DNA of 64,000 bases from Actinomadura syzygii (GCF_008085905.1 NZ_VSFF01000012.1:310001-374000); one strand, 5' to 3'. Counted from the stretch's first letter, positions 24,958 to 33,998 are shown. A program made the numbers and translations. Notes: a model not told the origin generated them from the letters alone.

Positions 24958-25623
24958 GTGGACGCTGCGGCCATGTGGCGGGTCATCGACGCCGAGCGGG
25001 CGGGACTGGCCGATCTGCTCGCCGGGCTCACCGACGAGCAGTGGGAGCGGCCCTCGCTGTGCGCGGGATGGCGGGTCCGCGAGGTGGCCGCCCACCTGGG
25101 CCTCGGGCCGCGCGCCCGGCTCGGGTGGACGCTGGTCGAGGCGGTGAAGGCCGGTGGCGGCTTCAACCGGATGATCGACAACACCGCCCGGCGGGAGGCC
25201 GCCCGCCGTTCGCCGGAGCGGCTGACGGCGGCTCTGCGGGAGGCGTCCGGGTCCCGGCGCCTCGCGCCGGGGCAGAAGCTCGGTTACGCGATGCTCGACG
25301 TCCTCGTCCACGGGCAGGACATCGCCGTCCCGCTCGGGATCGAGCGGGCCATGCCGCCGGAGGCGGCGCGCGGTTCCGCGGAGATCACCTGGCGGATCGG
25401 GTTCCCCTTTCGCGCTCGGCGGCGGCTGCGCGGGGTGCGGCTGACCGCCGTCGACGTCGACTGGACGGTGGGCGACGGTCCCGAGGTCTCCGGTCCCATC
25501 GCCGCGCTTCTGCTGCTGCTCACGGGGCGGGACGACGCCGCGTTGGCGCGGCTCGACGGGCCGGGCGTCGCGGCGTTGGTCGGCGCGAGATCTCACCCGT
25601 CCGGGGGAGCGACACCGCGCTGA
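24958..25623 (+). CDS. Maleylpyruvate isomerase family mycothiol-dependent enzyme
   Basis: This 221-residue protein starts in the DinB-like N-terminal domain of the mycothiol-dependent family (AERAGLADLLAGLTDEQWERPSLCAGWRVREVAAHLG, about 11-47), with LVHGQDIAVPLG near residue 118. The two His residues of these motifs (HL and HGQD) with a nearby acidic residue are the usual metal ligands. Members use mycothiol as a cofactor or are uncharacterised detoxifying enzymes. A GTG start is used. It is divergent from a MarR gene that probably controls it. Confidence 0.82.
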   Translation: MDAAAMWRVIDAERAGLADLLAGLTDEQWERPSLCAGWRVREVAAHLGLGPRARLGWTLVEAVKAGGGFNRMIDNTARREAARRSPERLTAALREASGSRRLAPGQKLGYAMLDVLVHGQDIAVPLGIERAMPPEAARGSAEITWRIGFPFRARRRLRGVRLTAVDVDWTVGDGPEVSGPIAALLLLLTGRDDAALARLDGPGVAALVGARSHPSGGATPR

Positions 25624-25695
25624 CGGGTGATCAGCTCCCGCGGCGTGCGGCGGTGGACTGGGGACGTCCACGAACCGTCGCCGGAAGGGGCATCG

Positions 25696-26343
25696 ATGAC
25701 CCTCGTGACCGCATCGCCCGCACGCCTGCGCGCCGCCTGGGGAGCCGCGCACGAACCCGTCGCGGGCGTTCCCCGGTGGGCGCGGATCGCGGCGCTGGCG
25801 ATTCCGTTCACCGTGCTGCCGTCCGGGCTGTGGCGGATCGCGGCGTTCGCCCTCCACCTGCCGATCATCGACGGTGACGCCTTCGGGTCCGGCGACGTAC
25901 GGGGCAACGTCCCGGCGTGGCTGCCCATGGAGCTGTACGTGGTGCTGCTGTCGATCCTGTCGGAAGGGGTGGCCTTCCTAGGGGTCGGGCTCGTCGCAGA
26001 GTGGGGCGAGGTGTTCCCGCGCTGGATTCCGGGGCTGCGCGGACGCCGCGTCCCCACGGCGGCGGCGGTGATTCCGGCGGCCGTGGGCGCGGCGATCCTG
26101 ACGGTGTTGTGGACGGTCGTCGTCGTGACCGCCCTCGTCCTCCACGAGACCGTTCGGGGGGACCCGCTGCCGGACAACTTCCCGATCGGCTTCCAGGACT
26201 GGCAAGGCGTGCTCGGGGTCGTCGCCTACGCGCCGCTGGTGGCGTGGGGGCCGCTGCTCGCCGCCGTCACGGTCGCCTACTGCCGGCGCCGGGCTCAGGC
26301 CAGGCGGCGGCCGCCGTCCCAGACCACGCCGACCTGGCGGTAG
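25696..26343 (+). CDS. Hypothetical polytopic membrane protein
   Basis: This 215-residue protein has about four hydrophobic segments (near 31-50, 82-105, 123-150 and 185-208) and a basic C-terminus rich in Arg. The PSGLWRIAAFALHLPI segment and the long extracytoplasmic loops resemble small uncharacterised actinobacterial membrane proteins. ATG at 25696 follows GGAAGGGG; the upstream extension has no hydrophobic or conserved content. Its last 49 bases overlap the end of the convergent decarboxylase-like gene. No function can be assigned. Confidence 0.75.
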   Translation: MTLVTASPARLRAAWGAAHEPVAGVPRWARIAALAIPFTVLPSGLWRIAAFALHLPIIDGDAFGSGDVRGNVPAWLPMELYVVLLSILSEGVAFLGVGLVAEWGEVFPRWIPGLRGRRVPTAAAVIPAAVGAAILTVLWTVVVVTALVLHETVRGDPLPDNFPIGFQDWQGVLGVVAYAPLVAWGPLLAAVTVAYCRRRAQARRRPPSQTTPTWR

Positions 26344-27083
26344 TACGCGGCGATGGGCTCCTCGACGGTGAGGAGGGAGAGCTCCTCGGTGGGCGAGTCG
26401 TAGAGCGTCAGGTCGGCGTCGCCCGTCCAGGCCGGGCCCGCCTCGAAGCTCGCCGCGCCCGACTCGATCAGCTCGTCCAGGGCGGCGGGCTGTCCGGGCT
26501 CGATGGACGGCAGGTAGCGGTGGTGCGCCATCGGGTGGCCGTTGACGAAGCCGTTCGTCTCGGACGGTCCGCGCAGCGTCACCGCGGCCTCGGCCAGGCG
26601 GCGGTCGGCGGCTGCGAGGGTGGCGCCGAACCGGCCGCCCTCCGCGAGGCGGGGCGCGCCCTGGCCGAACGGGTGCGGGCGGGTCTGGTGGATCGAGCCG
26701 AGCTTCTTCGGATATCCCTGGTGCAGGCCGCGCGCGATGGCGAAGTCCTTGTCGACCCAGATGTAGACGCAGCGGGAGTAGGTCCGTCCCTCGAAGGAGC
26801 AGCGGACGACGACGAAGCACTCCTTGTACTGCGCGCGGACCGGGTCGAGCAGCTCCTCGCCGGACGCCGAGCACGACTGCCAGTCCGCCCAGATGATCGC
26901 GACCGCGCCCGGGTCCTCCGCGGCGGGGGACAGCGGGGCGGGCAGCAGTTCGGCGACGCGGGCCGGGTCCGTGCGGTACTCGACGGTGAGCAGGTCGCCC
27001 GAGTAGTGCCAGGGCGGGCTCGGGATCAGGGACGAGCGGCCCGTCGCCGTCCTCGGGTGCAGGAAGCCTCGCACGGTCGCCAC
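26295..27083 (-). CDS. Acetoacetate decarboxylase family protein
   Basis: This 262-residue protein belongs to the acetoacetate-decarboxylase-like fold. The Schiff-base lysine is in the GYPKKLGSI motif (about residue 122), preceded by YSRCVYIWVDKDFAIARG. In this superfamily many members are not acetoacetate decarboxylases but catalyse aldol, dehydratase or decarboxylase steps on keto acids. GTG at 27083 has better spacing from GGGAGG than the adjacent GTG at 27086. A strong operator copy (27103-27124) lies upstream, so the gene belongs to the HpaR-type regulon and may act on a pathway intermediate. Confidence 0.82.
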   Translation of the reverse strand: MATVRGFLHPRTATGRSSLIPSPPWHYSGDLLTVEYRTDPARVAELLPAPLSPAAEDPGAVAIIWADWQSCSASGEELLDPVRAQYKECFVVVRCSFEGRTYSRCVYIWVDKDFAIARGLHQGYPKKLGSIHQTRPHPFGQGAPRLAEGGRFGATLAAADRRLAEAAVTLRGPSETNGFVNGHPMAHHRYLPSIEPGQPAALDELIESGAASFEAGPAWTGDADLTLYDSPTEELSLLTVEEPIAAYYRQVGVVWDGGRRLA

Positions 27084-27102
27084 CACGTCCTCCCGGAAAC
27101 CA

Positions 27103-27124
27103 AGTCGTTTGGGCCCGTACGATA
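27103..27124. promoter_or_regulatory. Palindromic operator copy 6, before the decarboxylase-like gene
   Basis: GTCGTTTGGGCCCGTACGAT at 27104-27123 matches the consensus at nearly every position. It sits about 20 bases before the GTG start of the leftward acetoacetate-decarboxylase-like gene. Confidence 0.68.
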
Positions 27125-27209
27125 GTTGGTTCCGCCGGGATCCGCCACTCCGGCGCTGGTGATCAGCGCATTCGGGGCAGGAGTCTTGTCAGGAATCTCT
27201 CGGCCGCCA

Positions 27210-27231
27210 TATGGTTTGAGTCCAAATGATC
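27210..27231. promoter_or_regulatory. Palindromic operator copy 7, before the glutamine-synthetase-like gene
   Basis: ATGGTTTGAGTCCAAATGAT at 27211-27230 is a more diverged copy of the shared palindrome. It lies 13 bases before the rightward GTG start and 85 bases from copy 6, so the divergent pair is controlled from both sides. Confidence 0.55.
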
Positions 27232-27244
27232 TGAGGGAGTGTGC

Positions 27245-28633
27245 GTGAGCCGACCGGTCGAGGACGTGGTGAAACGGCTGGCCGCCGACGGGATCGACGT
27301 GGTCCGGGTGTCCTACGCCGATCTGATCGGCGTCGAGCGCGCGCGGGACGTGCTCGTCGAGCGGCTGCCCGCGGTCATGGACCACGGGCTGTCGTTCTGC
27401 CGCGCGGTCTACCACACGACGCCCGGCGGCGGGACGGTCGACGTCCCCGGCGGGCTCGACGCCGGGCTCCCGGACATCCGCATCCGGCCCGACCTGTCCA
27501 CCATCGCCCCGATCCCGTGGGAGGACGGCGTCGCGTCCTGCGTCGGCGACGCGTTCGAGCCGGACGGCGACGGCCCCTGCCCCGAGGCGCCCCGCGAGGT
27601 GCTGCGGCGGGCCGTCGCGCGGCTCGGCGAACTGGGGCTGGACGCCGTCGCCGGGCCCGAGCTGGAGTACTACGTGTGCGACCCGGACCCGTCCTCGCCG
27701 ACCGGCTGGCGCCGGTACGCGGACGCGACCGGCAACGTCTACACCGCCGGGCGCAAGGGCGACCCCGAGGGCCACCTGCTGCGCACCCTCCGGCACCTGC
27801 GCGACCTCGGCCTCGGCGTCACGATGGGCAACCACGAGTTCGGCGGCGGGCAGTTCGAGATCAACCTGGACCACTCCGGCGCCCTCGACGCCGCCGACCG
27901 CGCGTTCCGGTTCAAGGCGGGCGTCCAGGAGATCGCCCGGTCGGAGGGACGCCTCGCCACCTTCATGGCCAAGCCGTTCAACGACCAGGACGGGTCCGGG
28001 TTCCACGTCCACCTTTCCTGTGTGGACGCCGACGGCCGCAGTGTCTTCGCGGGCTCCCACCCCGATCCCTCGCGGGGGGACGACCCCCCACACCCCCCGG
28101 GAACCGCGTCGGATGGCCTCTCAGACGTCGCCCACCACGCGATCGCGGGAGTGCTGGAGCACGCGCCCGCGCTCGCCGCGCTGCTCAACCCCACGATCAA
28201 CTCCTACAAGCGGTTCGGGCCCGACAGCCTCGCCCCCTGGCTGACCGACTGGGGGCTCGACAACCGCAGCGCCATGGTCCGGATCCCGCCGGAGCGGGGC
28301 GAGGCGTCCCGGATGGAGGTCCGGCTCGGGGACGCGTCCGCCAACCCCTACCTCGGCATCGCGGGCCTGATCGCCGCCGTCTACCTCGGCATCCGCGACA
28401 AGGCCGTCCCGCCGCCGCCGCTAGAGGGCTACGGCTACGACGCCGCGAAGGCGCCCGTCCTGCCCGGCGACCTGCCGACCGCGCTGGACGCCCTCGCCGC
28501 CGACGAGGCCCTCGCCGACGTGCTCGGCGAGCCGTTCGTCACCGCCTTCCTGACCTACAAGCGGGACGAGGTCGCGCGCTTCCGCCGGCACGTCACCGAC
28601 TGGGAGTTCACCGAGTACGCCTACCACCTCTGA
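27245..28633 (+). CDS. Glutamine synthetase family ligase, candidate gamma-glutamyl-amine synthetase
   Basis: This 462-residue enzyme has the GS beta-grasp and catalytic domains. ATP and metal motifs include AGPELEYYV, NHEFGGGQFEINLDHS, GSGFHVHLS, INSYKRFGP and the RIPPERGEASRMEVRLGD block. Family members of this type join glutamate to amines (PuuA, GlnA3, IpuC) rather than to ammonia. Here the gene shares the regulon with PuuC, PuuD and a second amidotransferase, which makes gamma-glutamylation of an amine the likely reaction. GTG at 27245 has the right spacing from GAGGGAG; GTG at 27239 is an alternative. A P450 gene follows 10 bases downstream. Confidence 0.84.
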   Translation: MSRPVEDVVKRLAADGIDVVRVSYADLIGVERARDVLVERLPAVMDHGLSFCRAVYHTTPGGGTVDVPGGLDAGLPDIRIRPDLSTIAPIPWEDGVASCVGDAFEPDGDGPCPEAPREVLRRAVARLGELGLDAVAGPELEYYVCDPDPSSPTGWRRYADATGNVYTAGRKGDPEGHLLRTLRHLRDLGLGVTMGNHEFGGGQFEINLDHSGALDAADRAFRFKAGVQEIARSEGRLATFMAKPFNDQDGSGFHVHLSCVDADGRSVFAGSHPDPSRGDDPPHPPGTASDGLSDVAHHAIAGVLEHAPALAALLNPTINSYKRFGPDSLAPWLTDWGLDNRSAMVRIPPERGEASRMEVRLGDASANPYLGIAGLIAAVYLGIRDKAVPPPPLEGYGYDAAKAPVLPGDLPTALDALAADEALADVLGEPFVTAFLTYKRDEVARFRRHVTDWEFTEYAYHL

Positions 28634-28643
28634 GGGGGCCCGG

Positions 28644-29897
28644 TTGCCGCACGAGACCCTGGCCGTGGACCTCGCCGACCTGGACAACTTCATGGACGGC
28701 GAGACGCCCTGGCGGATGTTCGCGGAACTGCGCCGCGCCGCGCCCGTCCACTGGAACCCCGAGCCGGACGGCGGACGCGGCTTCTGGTCCCTGACCCGGC
28801 ACGCCGACATCGTCGCCGCCGACCGGGACGCCGCCACGTTCACCTCCGAGGAGTTCGTGAACCTGGAGGAGGTCGACGAGCGCCAGGCCGGGATCCGCCG
28901 CTCCATGCTGGAGATGGACGGCCCCCGCCACCTGGCGCTGCGCCGCCTCCTGTCCCGCGAGTTCACGCCCCGCGCCGTCGCCGGGTACGCGACGTTCCTG
29001 CGCGGCCTCACCGCCCGCACCCTCGACGCGGCCCTGACCGGGGACACGTTCGACTTCGTCGCGGAGATCGCCGCCGACTTCCCGATCAACGTGCTGGCCC
29101 GGATGCTGGACGTCCCCGACGGCGACACCCGCAAGCTCATCGACTGGGGCAACCGGATCATCGCCAACACCGACCCCGACTACGCCGACGTCCTGCTGCA
29201 CAGCGCGGAGAGCGAGCGGTACCGCGACCTCCCGTTCCGCAGCCCCGCCTCCCTGGAGGTCTTCGAGTACGGGCGCGAGCTCGCCGCCCGCCGCCGGGGC
29301 GGCACGGGCGCCGACCTGATCAGCCGCCTCGTCAACCAGCCCCCGGCGGACGGCGTGCCCCTCTCCGAGCGCGACTTCGACAACTACTTCCTGCTGCTCG
29401 TCGTCGCCGGGAACGAGACCACCCGGCACGCCATCACGCATGCCATGCGCGCCCTGATCGACCACCCGGAACAGGCCGAGCGCCTGCGCGAGGACCCCGG
29501 TCTGATGCCGGGCGCGGTCGAGGAGTTCCTGCGCTGGGCGTCGCCCGTCTACCACTTCCGCCGCACCGCGACCCGCGACACCGTGATGGGCGGCGCGCGG
29601 ATCCGGGAGGGCGACAAGGTCGTGCTGTGGTTCGCGTCCGGCAACCGCGACGAGAACGTCTTCGACGACCCGGACCGCTTCGACGTCACACGCACCCCGA
29701 ACGACCATATCGCCTTCGGAAAGGGCGGCCCGCACTACTGCCTGGGCGCCGCCCTGGCCCGCCTGGAAATGCGCATCATGTTCGAGGAACTCCTACCCCG
29801 CCTGGCGGACATCCGCCTGGCAGGCGAGCCCCGCCGCGTCCGCTCCAACTTCGTCAACGGCATTAAGGAAATGCCCGTGACCATCACCCGCGCCTAG
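28644..29897 (+). CDS. Cytochrome P450
   Basis: This 417-residue soluble bacterial P450 has the I-helix VVAGNETTRHA (about 252-262), the ExxR of the K helix in AVEEFLRW, and the heme-binding loop FGKGGPHYCLGAALAR with Cys at about 365. The acid-alcohol pair is the usual AGxxTT type with Asn-Glu. It begins with TTG ten bases after the ligase stop, with GAGGGGGCC ahead, and is cotranscribed with it. It could hydroxylate an aromatic ring or oxidise a gamma-glutamylated amine. Its redox partners are not in the window. Confidence 0.9.
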   Translation: MPHETLAVDLADLDNFMDGETPWRMFAELRRAAPVHWNPEPDGGRGFWSLTRHADIVAADRDAATFTSEEFVNLEEVDERQAGIRRSMLEMDGPRHLALRRLLSREFTPRAVAGYATFLRGLTARTLDAALTGDTFDFVAEIAADFPINVLARMLDVPDGDTRKLIDWGNRIIANTDPDYADVLLHSAESERYRDLPFRSPASLEVFEYGRELAARRRGGTGADLISRLVNQPPADGVPLSERDFDNYFLLLVVAGNETTRHAITHAMRALIDHPEQAERLREDPGLMPGAVEEFLRWASPVYHFRRTATRDTVMGGARIREGDKVVLWFASGNRDENVFDDPDRFDVTRTPNDHIAFGKGGPHYCLGAALARLEMRIMFEELLPRLADIRLAGEPRRVRSNFVNGIKEMPVTITRA

Positions 29898-29983
29898 ACG
29901 GACGGGCCGGCCGAGTGCGGCGTCGACTCCCCGAGCTACTGGGAAGTAGGGTTGGCGTTGGCCTGGCGCTGGAGGGTGATCGT

Positions 29984-31063
29984 ATGGCGGGTGGCGGTGG
30001 CGTGGAGAGTGGGCTCGCGCGGGTGGCGGAGAGGGTTCCGCCTTCGGTGGTGAGTGGGTTCTTGCGGGCGGCGTTCGGGTTGCCGCGGCCGGTCAGGCGG
30101 GTGATCGCGGGGGCGCCGGTTCGGTTGGAGGGGCAGGAGCTTTCGCTGGACGCCCAGTTCCTTCTGCGGCTGATCAGCTTGGAGGGCTCGAAGCTGAGTT
30201 CGCCCACGGTGGCGGCGGCGCGGGGCGGGCTCGCGCGGAGCCAGATCTATCTGAGGCGCGCTCCGGGGCGGCCGGTGGGGGCGAAGGAGGTGGACGCGGG
30301 CGGGGTTCCGGCGCGGCTCTACACGCCGCGCGGGCTGCCGGACGGGTCCCCGCTGCTCGTCTTCTACCACGGCGGCGGATGGGTCATCGGCGACCTCGAC
30401 ACGCACGACACGGTGTGCCGGTATCTGGCGGTGCACGCGGAGGTGCGCGTCCTGTCGGTGGACTACCGGCTCGCGCCCGAGCACCCCTACCCGGCGGCGG
30501 CCGACGACGCGCTCGCCGCCTACGCCTACGCGGCGGCGAACGCCGGGGCGCTCGGCGCCGATCCGGACGCGATCGCGGTCGGCGGCGACAGCGCGGGCGG
30601 CAACCTCGCCGCCGTGGTCGGGCTGCTCGCCGAACGCCGTCCCGACTTCGCGCTGCTGATCTACCCGGCGACCGACATGACGGTGCGGCGCAGGTCCCGG
30701 GAGGTGTTCGGGGACGGCTTCTACCTGACCGACGCCGACATGGTCTGGTTCAGCGACCACTACTGCCCGGACGTCGGCCGCCGCGCTGAGCCCAAGGCGT
30801 CGCCGTTGCTGGCCGAGGATCTCAGCGGCTTCCCGACGACGTATCTGGTCACGGCCGGTTTCGACCCGTTGCGGGACGAGGGCGAGGAGTTCGCGAAACG
30901 GCTGGGGGAGGCCAGGGTGCCGGTCGCGCTGCGGCGGCAGGAGGACCTCTTCCACGGGTTCGCCAACACCTGGTCGCTCGGCGGACGGTTCCGGGAGGCG
31001 CTGTCCGAGGCGGCCGGGGCCCTGCGCACGGGTCTGTACGCGGGGCCCCGCAAACGCGGCTAG
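29984..31063 (+). CDS. Alpha/beta hydrolase, hormone-sensitive-lipase family
   Basis: This 359-residue esterase-type enzyme has the oxyanion motif FYHGGGWVIG (about 124-133), the nucleophile Ser in GGDSAGGNLAA (about 204), the Asp in AGFDPLRDEGEEF and the His in DLFHGF. HSL-type enzymes hydrolyse short acyl or aryl esters. ATG at 29984 follows GGAGGGTGAT. It lies downstream of the P450 gene by 86 bases with no operator copy of its own, so it may be read from the same transcript. The substrate is unknown. The first 90 residues form a family-typical cap region. Confidence 0.87.
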   Translation: MAGGGGVESGLARVAERVPPSVVSGFLRAAFGLPRPVRRVIAGAPVRLEGQELSLDAQFLLRLISLEGSKLSSPTVAAARGGLARSQIYLRRAPGRPVGAKEVDAGGVPARLYTPRGLPDGSPLLVFYHGGGWVIGDLDTHDTVCRYLAVHAEVRVLSVDYRLAPEHPYPAAADDALAAYAYAAANAGALGADPDAIAVGGDSAGGNLAAVVGLLAERRPDFALLIYPATDMTVRRRSREVFGDGFYLTDADMVWFSDHYCPDVGRRAEPKASPLLAEDLSGFPTTYLVTAGFDPLRDEGEEFAKRLGEARVPVALRRQEDLFHGFANTWSLGGRFREALSEAAGALRTGLYAGPRKRG

Positions 31064-31069
31064 CGCGGG

Positions 31070-32497
31070 CTAGAGCGGCAGCCCCGTGAAGATCAAGACC
31101 TTCTCCTCGGTGTAGTCGGCCATCGCCGACCGCAGGCCCTCGCGTCCGACGCCCGAGTCCTTGACGCCGCCGTACGGCATCTGGTCGGCGCGGTAGGACG
31201 GGACGTCCCCGATCACCACGCCGCCGACGTCCAGCTCGCGGTGCGCGCGGAACGCGATGTCGAGGTTGCGGGTGAACACGCCCGCCTGGAGCCCGAACTT
31301 GGAGTCGTTGACCAGCGCGAACGCCTCGTCGACGCCGTCCACCGGCTGGACGAGCATGACCGGGCCGAAGACCTCCTCGCGGGAGACCTTCGCGTCCTCG
31401 GGGACGTTCGAGAGGACGGTCGGCGCGTACGCCGCGCCCTCGCGGGTGCCGCCGGTGAGGACCTTCGCGCCCGCGGCGACGGCCTCGTCCACCCAGGACT
31501 CGACGCGCTCCGCCGCCTCCTGGCTGACGAGCGGGCCGACCTGGGTCTTGTCGTCCCACGGGTCGCCGGTGACGAGCGCGCCGACCGTCTCGACGAGCTT
31601 CGGCACGAACTCCTCGTACACCGAGCGGTCGACGTAGACGCGCTGGACGGCGATGCAGCTCTGCCCCGCCTGGTAGTTGGCGAACAGCCCGATGCGCTTG
31701 GCGGCCCAGTCGAGGTCGGCGTCCGGCAGGACGACGGCCGCGCCGTTCCCGCCGAGTTCGAGGGTGACGTGCTTGCGCGGCGCGCGGTCGTTGATCGCCC
31801 AGCCGACCGGCACCGAGCCGGTGAACGAGACGATCGGCAGGCGCGGGTCGTCCACCAGCGCGGACGCCCGGTCGTTCGGCACCGGCAGGATCGAGAACAT
31901 CCCGGCGGGCAGGTCGGTCTCGGCGAGCAGCTCGCCCAGCAGCAGCGCCGACAGCGGCGTCGCGGGGGCGGGCTTCAGCACGATCGGGGTGCCCGCCGCG
32001 ATCGCCGGAGCGATCTTGTGGGCGGCGAGGTTCAGCGGGAAGTTGAACGGCGAGATGCCGAGCACCGGGCCGCGCGGCACGCGGGTGATGTAGGCCATCC
32101 GGCCCTCGGCGGCGGGGTCGGTGTCGAGCCGCTGCGTGGTGGCGCTGAACCGGCGGGCCTCCTCGGCGGCGAACCGGAACGTGGAGACCGCGCGGGTCAC
32201 CTCGCCGCGCGCCCAGAGCAGCGGCTTGCCGTTCTCGCCGGTGATCAGCCGGGCGACCTCCTCGGACCGCTCGGCGAGCCGCGCGGACACGTGCGCGAGC
32301 GCCTCGGCCCGGACGTGCAGCGGCAGCGCGGCGGCCCGCGCCCGGAGCGCGTCGGCCGCGGCGACGGCCTCCTCCACCTGCTCCGGCGTCGGGACGGCCG
32401 CCGTCCCGACCACGCGGCCGTCGTAGGGGTGCGTAACGGTGAGCTCGCCGGCACCGGTCTCGGGCCGGCCGGCCAGCCAGAATGGAGTCACGTTCAT
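31070..32497 (-). CDS. NAD(P)-dependent aldehyde dehydrogenase, likely succinate semialdehyde dehydrogenase role
   Basis: This 475-residue aldehyde dehydrogenase has SPFNFPLNLAAHKIAPAI, Glu in LELGGNGAAVV and the catalytic Cys in AGQSCIAVQR (about residue 277). It lies four bases after the PucR regulator gene on the same strand, with a GabT-like aminotransferase divergent from that regulator. This GABA-type neighbourhood suggests oxidation of succinate semialdehyde or a similar omega-oxo acid. The sequence also resembles glyceraldehyde-3-phosphate and lactaldehyde dehydrogenases, so the substrate is inferred from context only. Confidence 0.84.
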   Translation of the reverse strand: MNVTPFWLAGRPETGAGELTVTHPYDGRVVGTAAVPTPEQVEEAVAAADALRARAAALPLHVRAEALAHVSARLAERSEEVARLITGENGKPLLWARGEVTRAVSTFRFAAEEARRFSATTQRLDTDPAAEGRMAYITRVPRGPVLGISPFNFPLNLAAHKIAPAIAAGTPIVLKPAPATPLSALLLGELLAETDLPAGMFSILPVPNDRASALVDDPRLPIVSFTGSVPVGWAINDRAPRKHVTLELGGNGAAVVLPDADLDWAAKRIGLFANYQAGQSCIAVQRVYVDRSVYEEFVPKLVETVGALVTGDPWDDKTQVGPLVSQEAAERVESWVDEAVAAGAKVLTGGTREGAAYAPTVLSNVPEDAKVSREEVFGPVMLVQPVDGVDEAFALVNDSKFGLQAGVFTRNLDIAFRAHRELDVGGVVIGDVPSYRADQMPYGGVKDSGVGREGLRSAMADYTEEKVLIFTGLPL

Positions 32498-32501
32498 ACG
32501 T

Positions 32502-33998
32502 TCACGCTATCTCCGGTGAGCCGTGCTTCGACTCGCCATGATGTCCAATCCTCGGGGCGGGGCTGGACGAGATGGCGAGCGCGATCCACAGCTCGGCGCG
32601 GACGGCCGGATCGTCCGGGTCGCGGCCGAGCACCTCGGCGGCCCGGCGCATCCGGGAGCGCAGCGTGTGCCGGTGGACGCCGAGCGCCCGCGCCGCCGCC
32701 TCGCCCTGCCCGTTCGCCGCGACGTACGCCTGGACGGTCTCGATCAGGCCCTCGTCCCGCAGCGGTGCGAGGAGCGCGGCGGCGAAGGCGCCCGCCGGGC
32801 CGGGCTCCAGCAGCCGCAGGATGCCCTGTCCGGGCAGGTCGGCGTGGCGCAGGACGTCCCGCCGCGCCCGGACGGCGGCGGCGAGCGCCTCCTCCGCCTG
32901 CCGCAGCGCCGCCGGGAGGTCGCCACCCGCCGGGTCGCTGATGCCGATCGGGTCGCTGACGCCGATCGGGCCGGTGCCCGCGAGCAGCGGCTCGACCGCG
33001 CCGAGCAGCCCGTCCGGGACGATCACCGCGGCGTGCCCGCCGAGCGGCAGCGTCAGGCAGCGGGCCCCGGCGGGGTCGGACTCCAGCGCGTCCGGGACGG
33101 CGGGCCCGCCCGCGCAGGCCAGCACCCGGACCGGGCCGCGCGGCACGTCGGGGGCGTCGCCGGGCCGGTCGAGGAGCAGCGCCGCGACCGAGGCCCGCAG
33201 GTCGCGGCCGGTGCGCGGGGTCTCGGACTGGAGCGTCAGCAACGCGACGGCCGCGCCGACGATGGTGTGCGCGGCGTGCGGGAGCGGCGCGTCCGTCCCG
33301 ACGGCGAGGAACCCGCGCGGCCGCCCGCCGAGCCCGATCCGCTGCACGACCACGTGGTCGTTGGGGACGGCGAGGGCCAGGCTCGCGGCCGTCCCGCCGT
33401 CGGGCGTACGGCGGCGCAGCCGCGGCAGTTCGGGCGCGATCGCGGCGGCGCGGTCGCGGGCGGCGGCGGGCTCGGCGTGCCGGACGTCCCCCGCCGGGTC
33501 GAGCAGCAGCGCCCACCCGCCGAGCAGCCGGGCGAGCCGGGCGACGAGCGCGCCGGGCCCGGTGAGGGCGGCGCGGGTCAGCTCCCGCTGCGCCTGGAAC
33601 GCGCGGGTCACGTCCTCGTACCACTCGGCGGCGAGCATCCGCGAGACGGCCTTGCCGATCGCGATGAACGGGGTCGGCCGGGGCACCTCCAGCAGGACGA
33701 GCCCCTGCGCCCGCGCCGCCGCGAGCAGCTCCGCCGGGACGGTGTCGTGGATGACGCCGACCGCGAAGCCGAGCCCGGCGACACCCCGTCCGACCAGGCG
33801 GGACACGTACGCGGCGGCGTTCGCCGGGGTGAGCCGCATGCCCGTGGTGAGGACGAGCTCGCCGCCCTCAAGGAAGGGCGTCGGGTCCTCGAGCTCGCTG
33901 ACCGCGACCCAGACGACCGGCGTCTCCGGGAGCGGGCCGGTGCGCGAGCGCAGGCCGAGCTGGGGGAGCGCGGCGACGGTGGCCAGAGTGGGCGGCAT
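32502..33998 (-). CDS. PucR-family transcriptional regulator
   Basis: This 498-residue regulator has an N-terminal purine-catabolism/PucR domain (about 10-120, with ELEDPTPFLEGGELVLTTGM and GLGFAVG), a central GGDEF-like sensor part, and a C-terminal PucR helix-turn-helix (LIETVQAYVAANGQGEAAARALGVHRHTLRSRMRR, about 418-452). PucR proteins often activate GABA, purine or amino-acid degradation. It is divergent from gabT and leads the operon with the aldehyde dehydrogenase. A perfect inverted repeat lies in the 91-base divergent gap and may be its site. Confidence 0.88.
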   Translation of the reverse strand: MPPTLATVAALPQLGLRSRTGPLPETPVVWVAVSELEDPTPFLEGGELVLTTGMRLTPANAAAYVSRLVGRGVAGLGFAVGVIHDTVPAELLAAARAQGLVLLEVPRPTPFIAIGKAVSRMLAAEWYEDVTRAFQAQRELTRAALTGPGALVARLARLLGGWALLLDPAGDVRHAEPAAARDRAAAIAPELPRLRRRTPDGGTAASLALAVPNDHVVVQRIGLGGRPRGFLAVGTDAPLPHAAHTIVGAAVALLTLQSETPRTGRDLRASVAALLLDRPGDAPDVPRGPVRVLACAGGPAVPDALESDPAGARCLTLPLGGHAAVIVPDGLLGAVEPLLAGTGPIGVSDPIGISDPAGGDLPAALRQAEEALAAAVRARRDVLRHADLPGQGILRLLEPGPAGAFAAALLAPLRDEGLIETVQAYVAANGQGEAAARALGVHRHTLRSRMRRAAEVLGRDPDDPAVRAELWIALAISSSPAPRIGHHGESKHGSPEIA

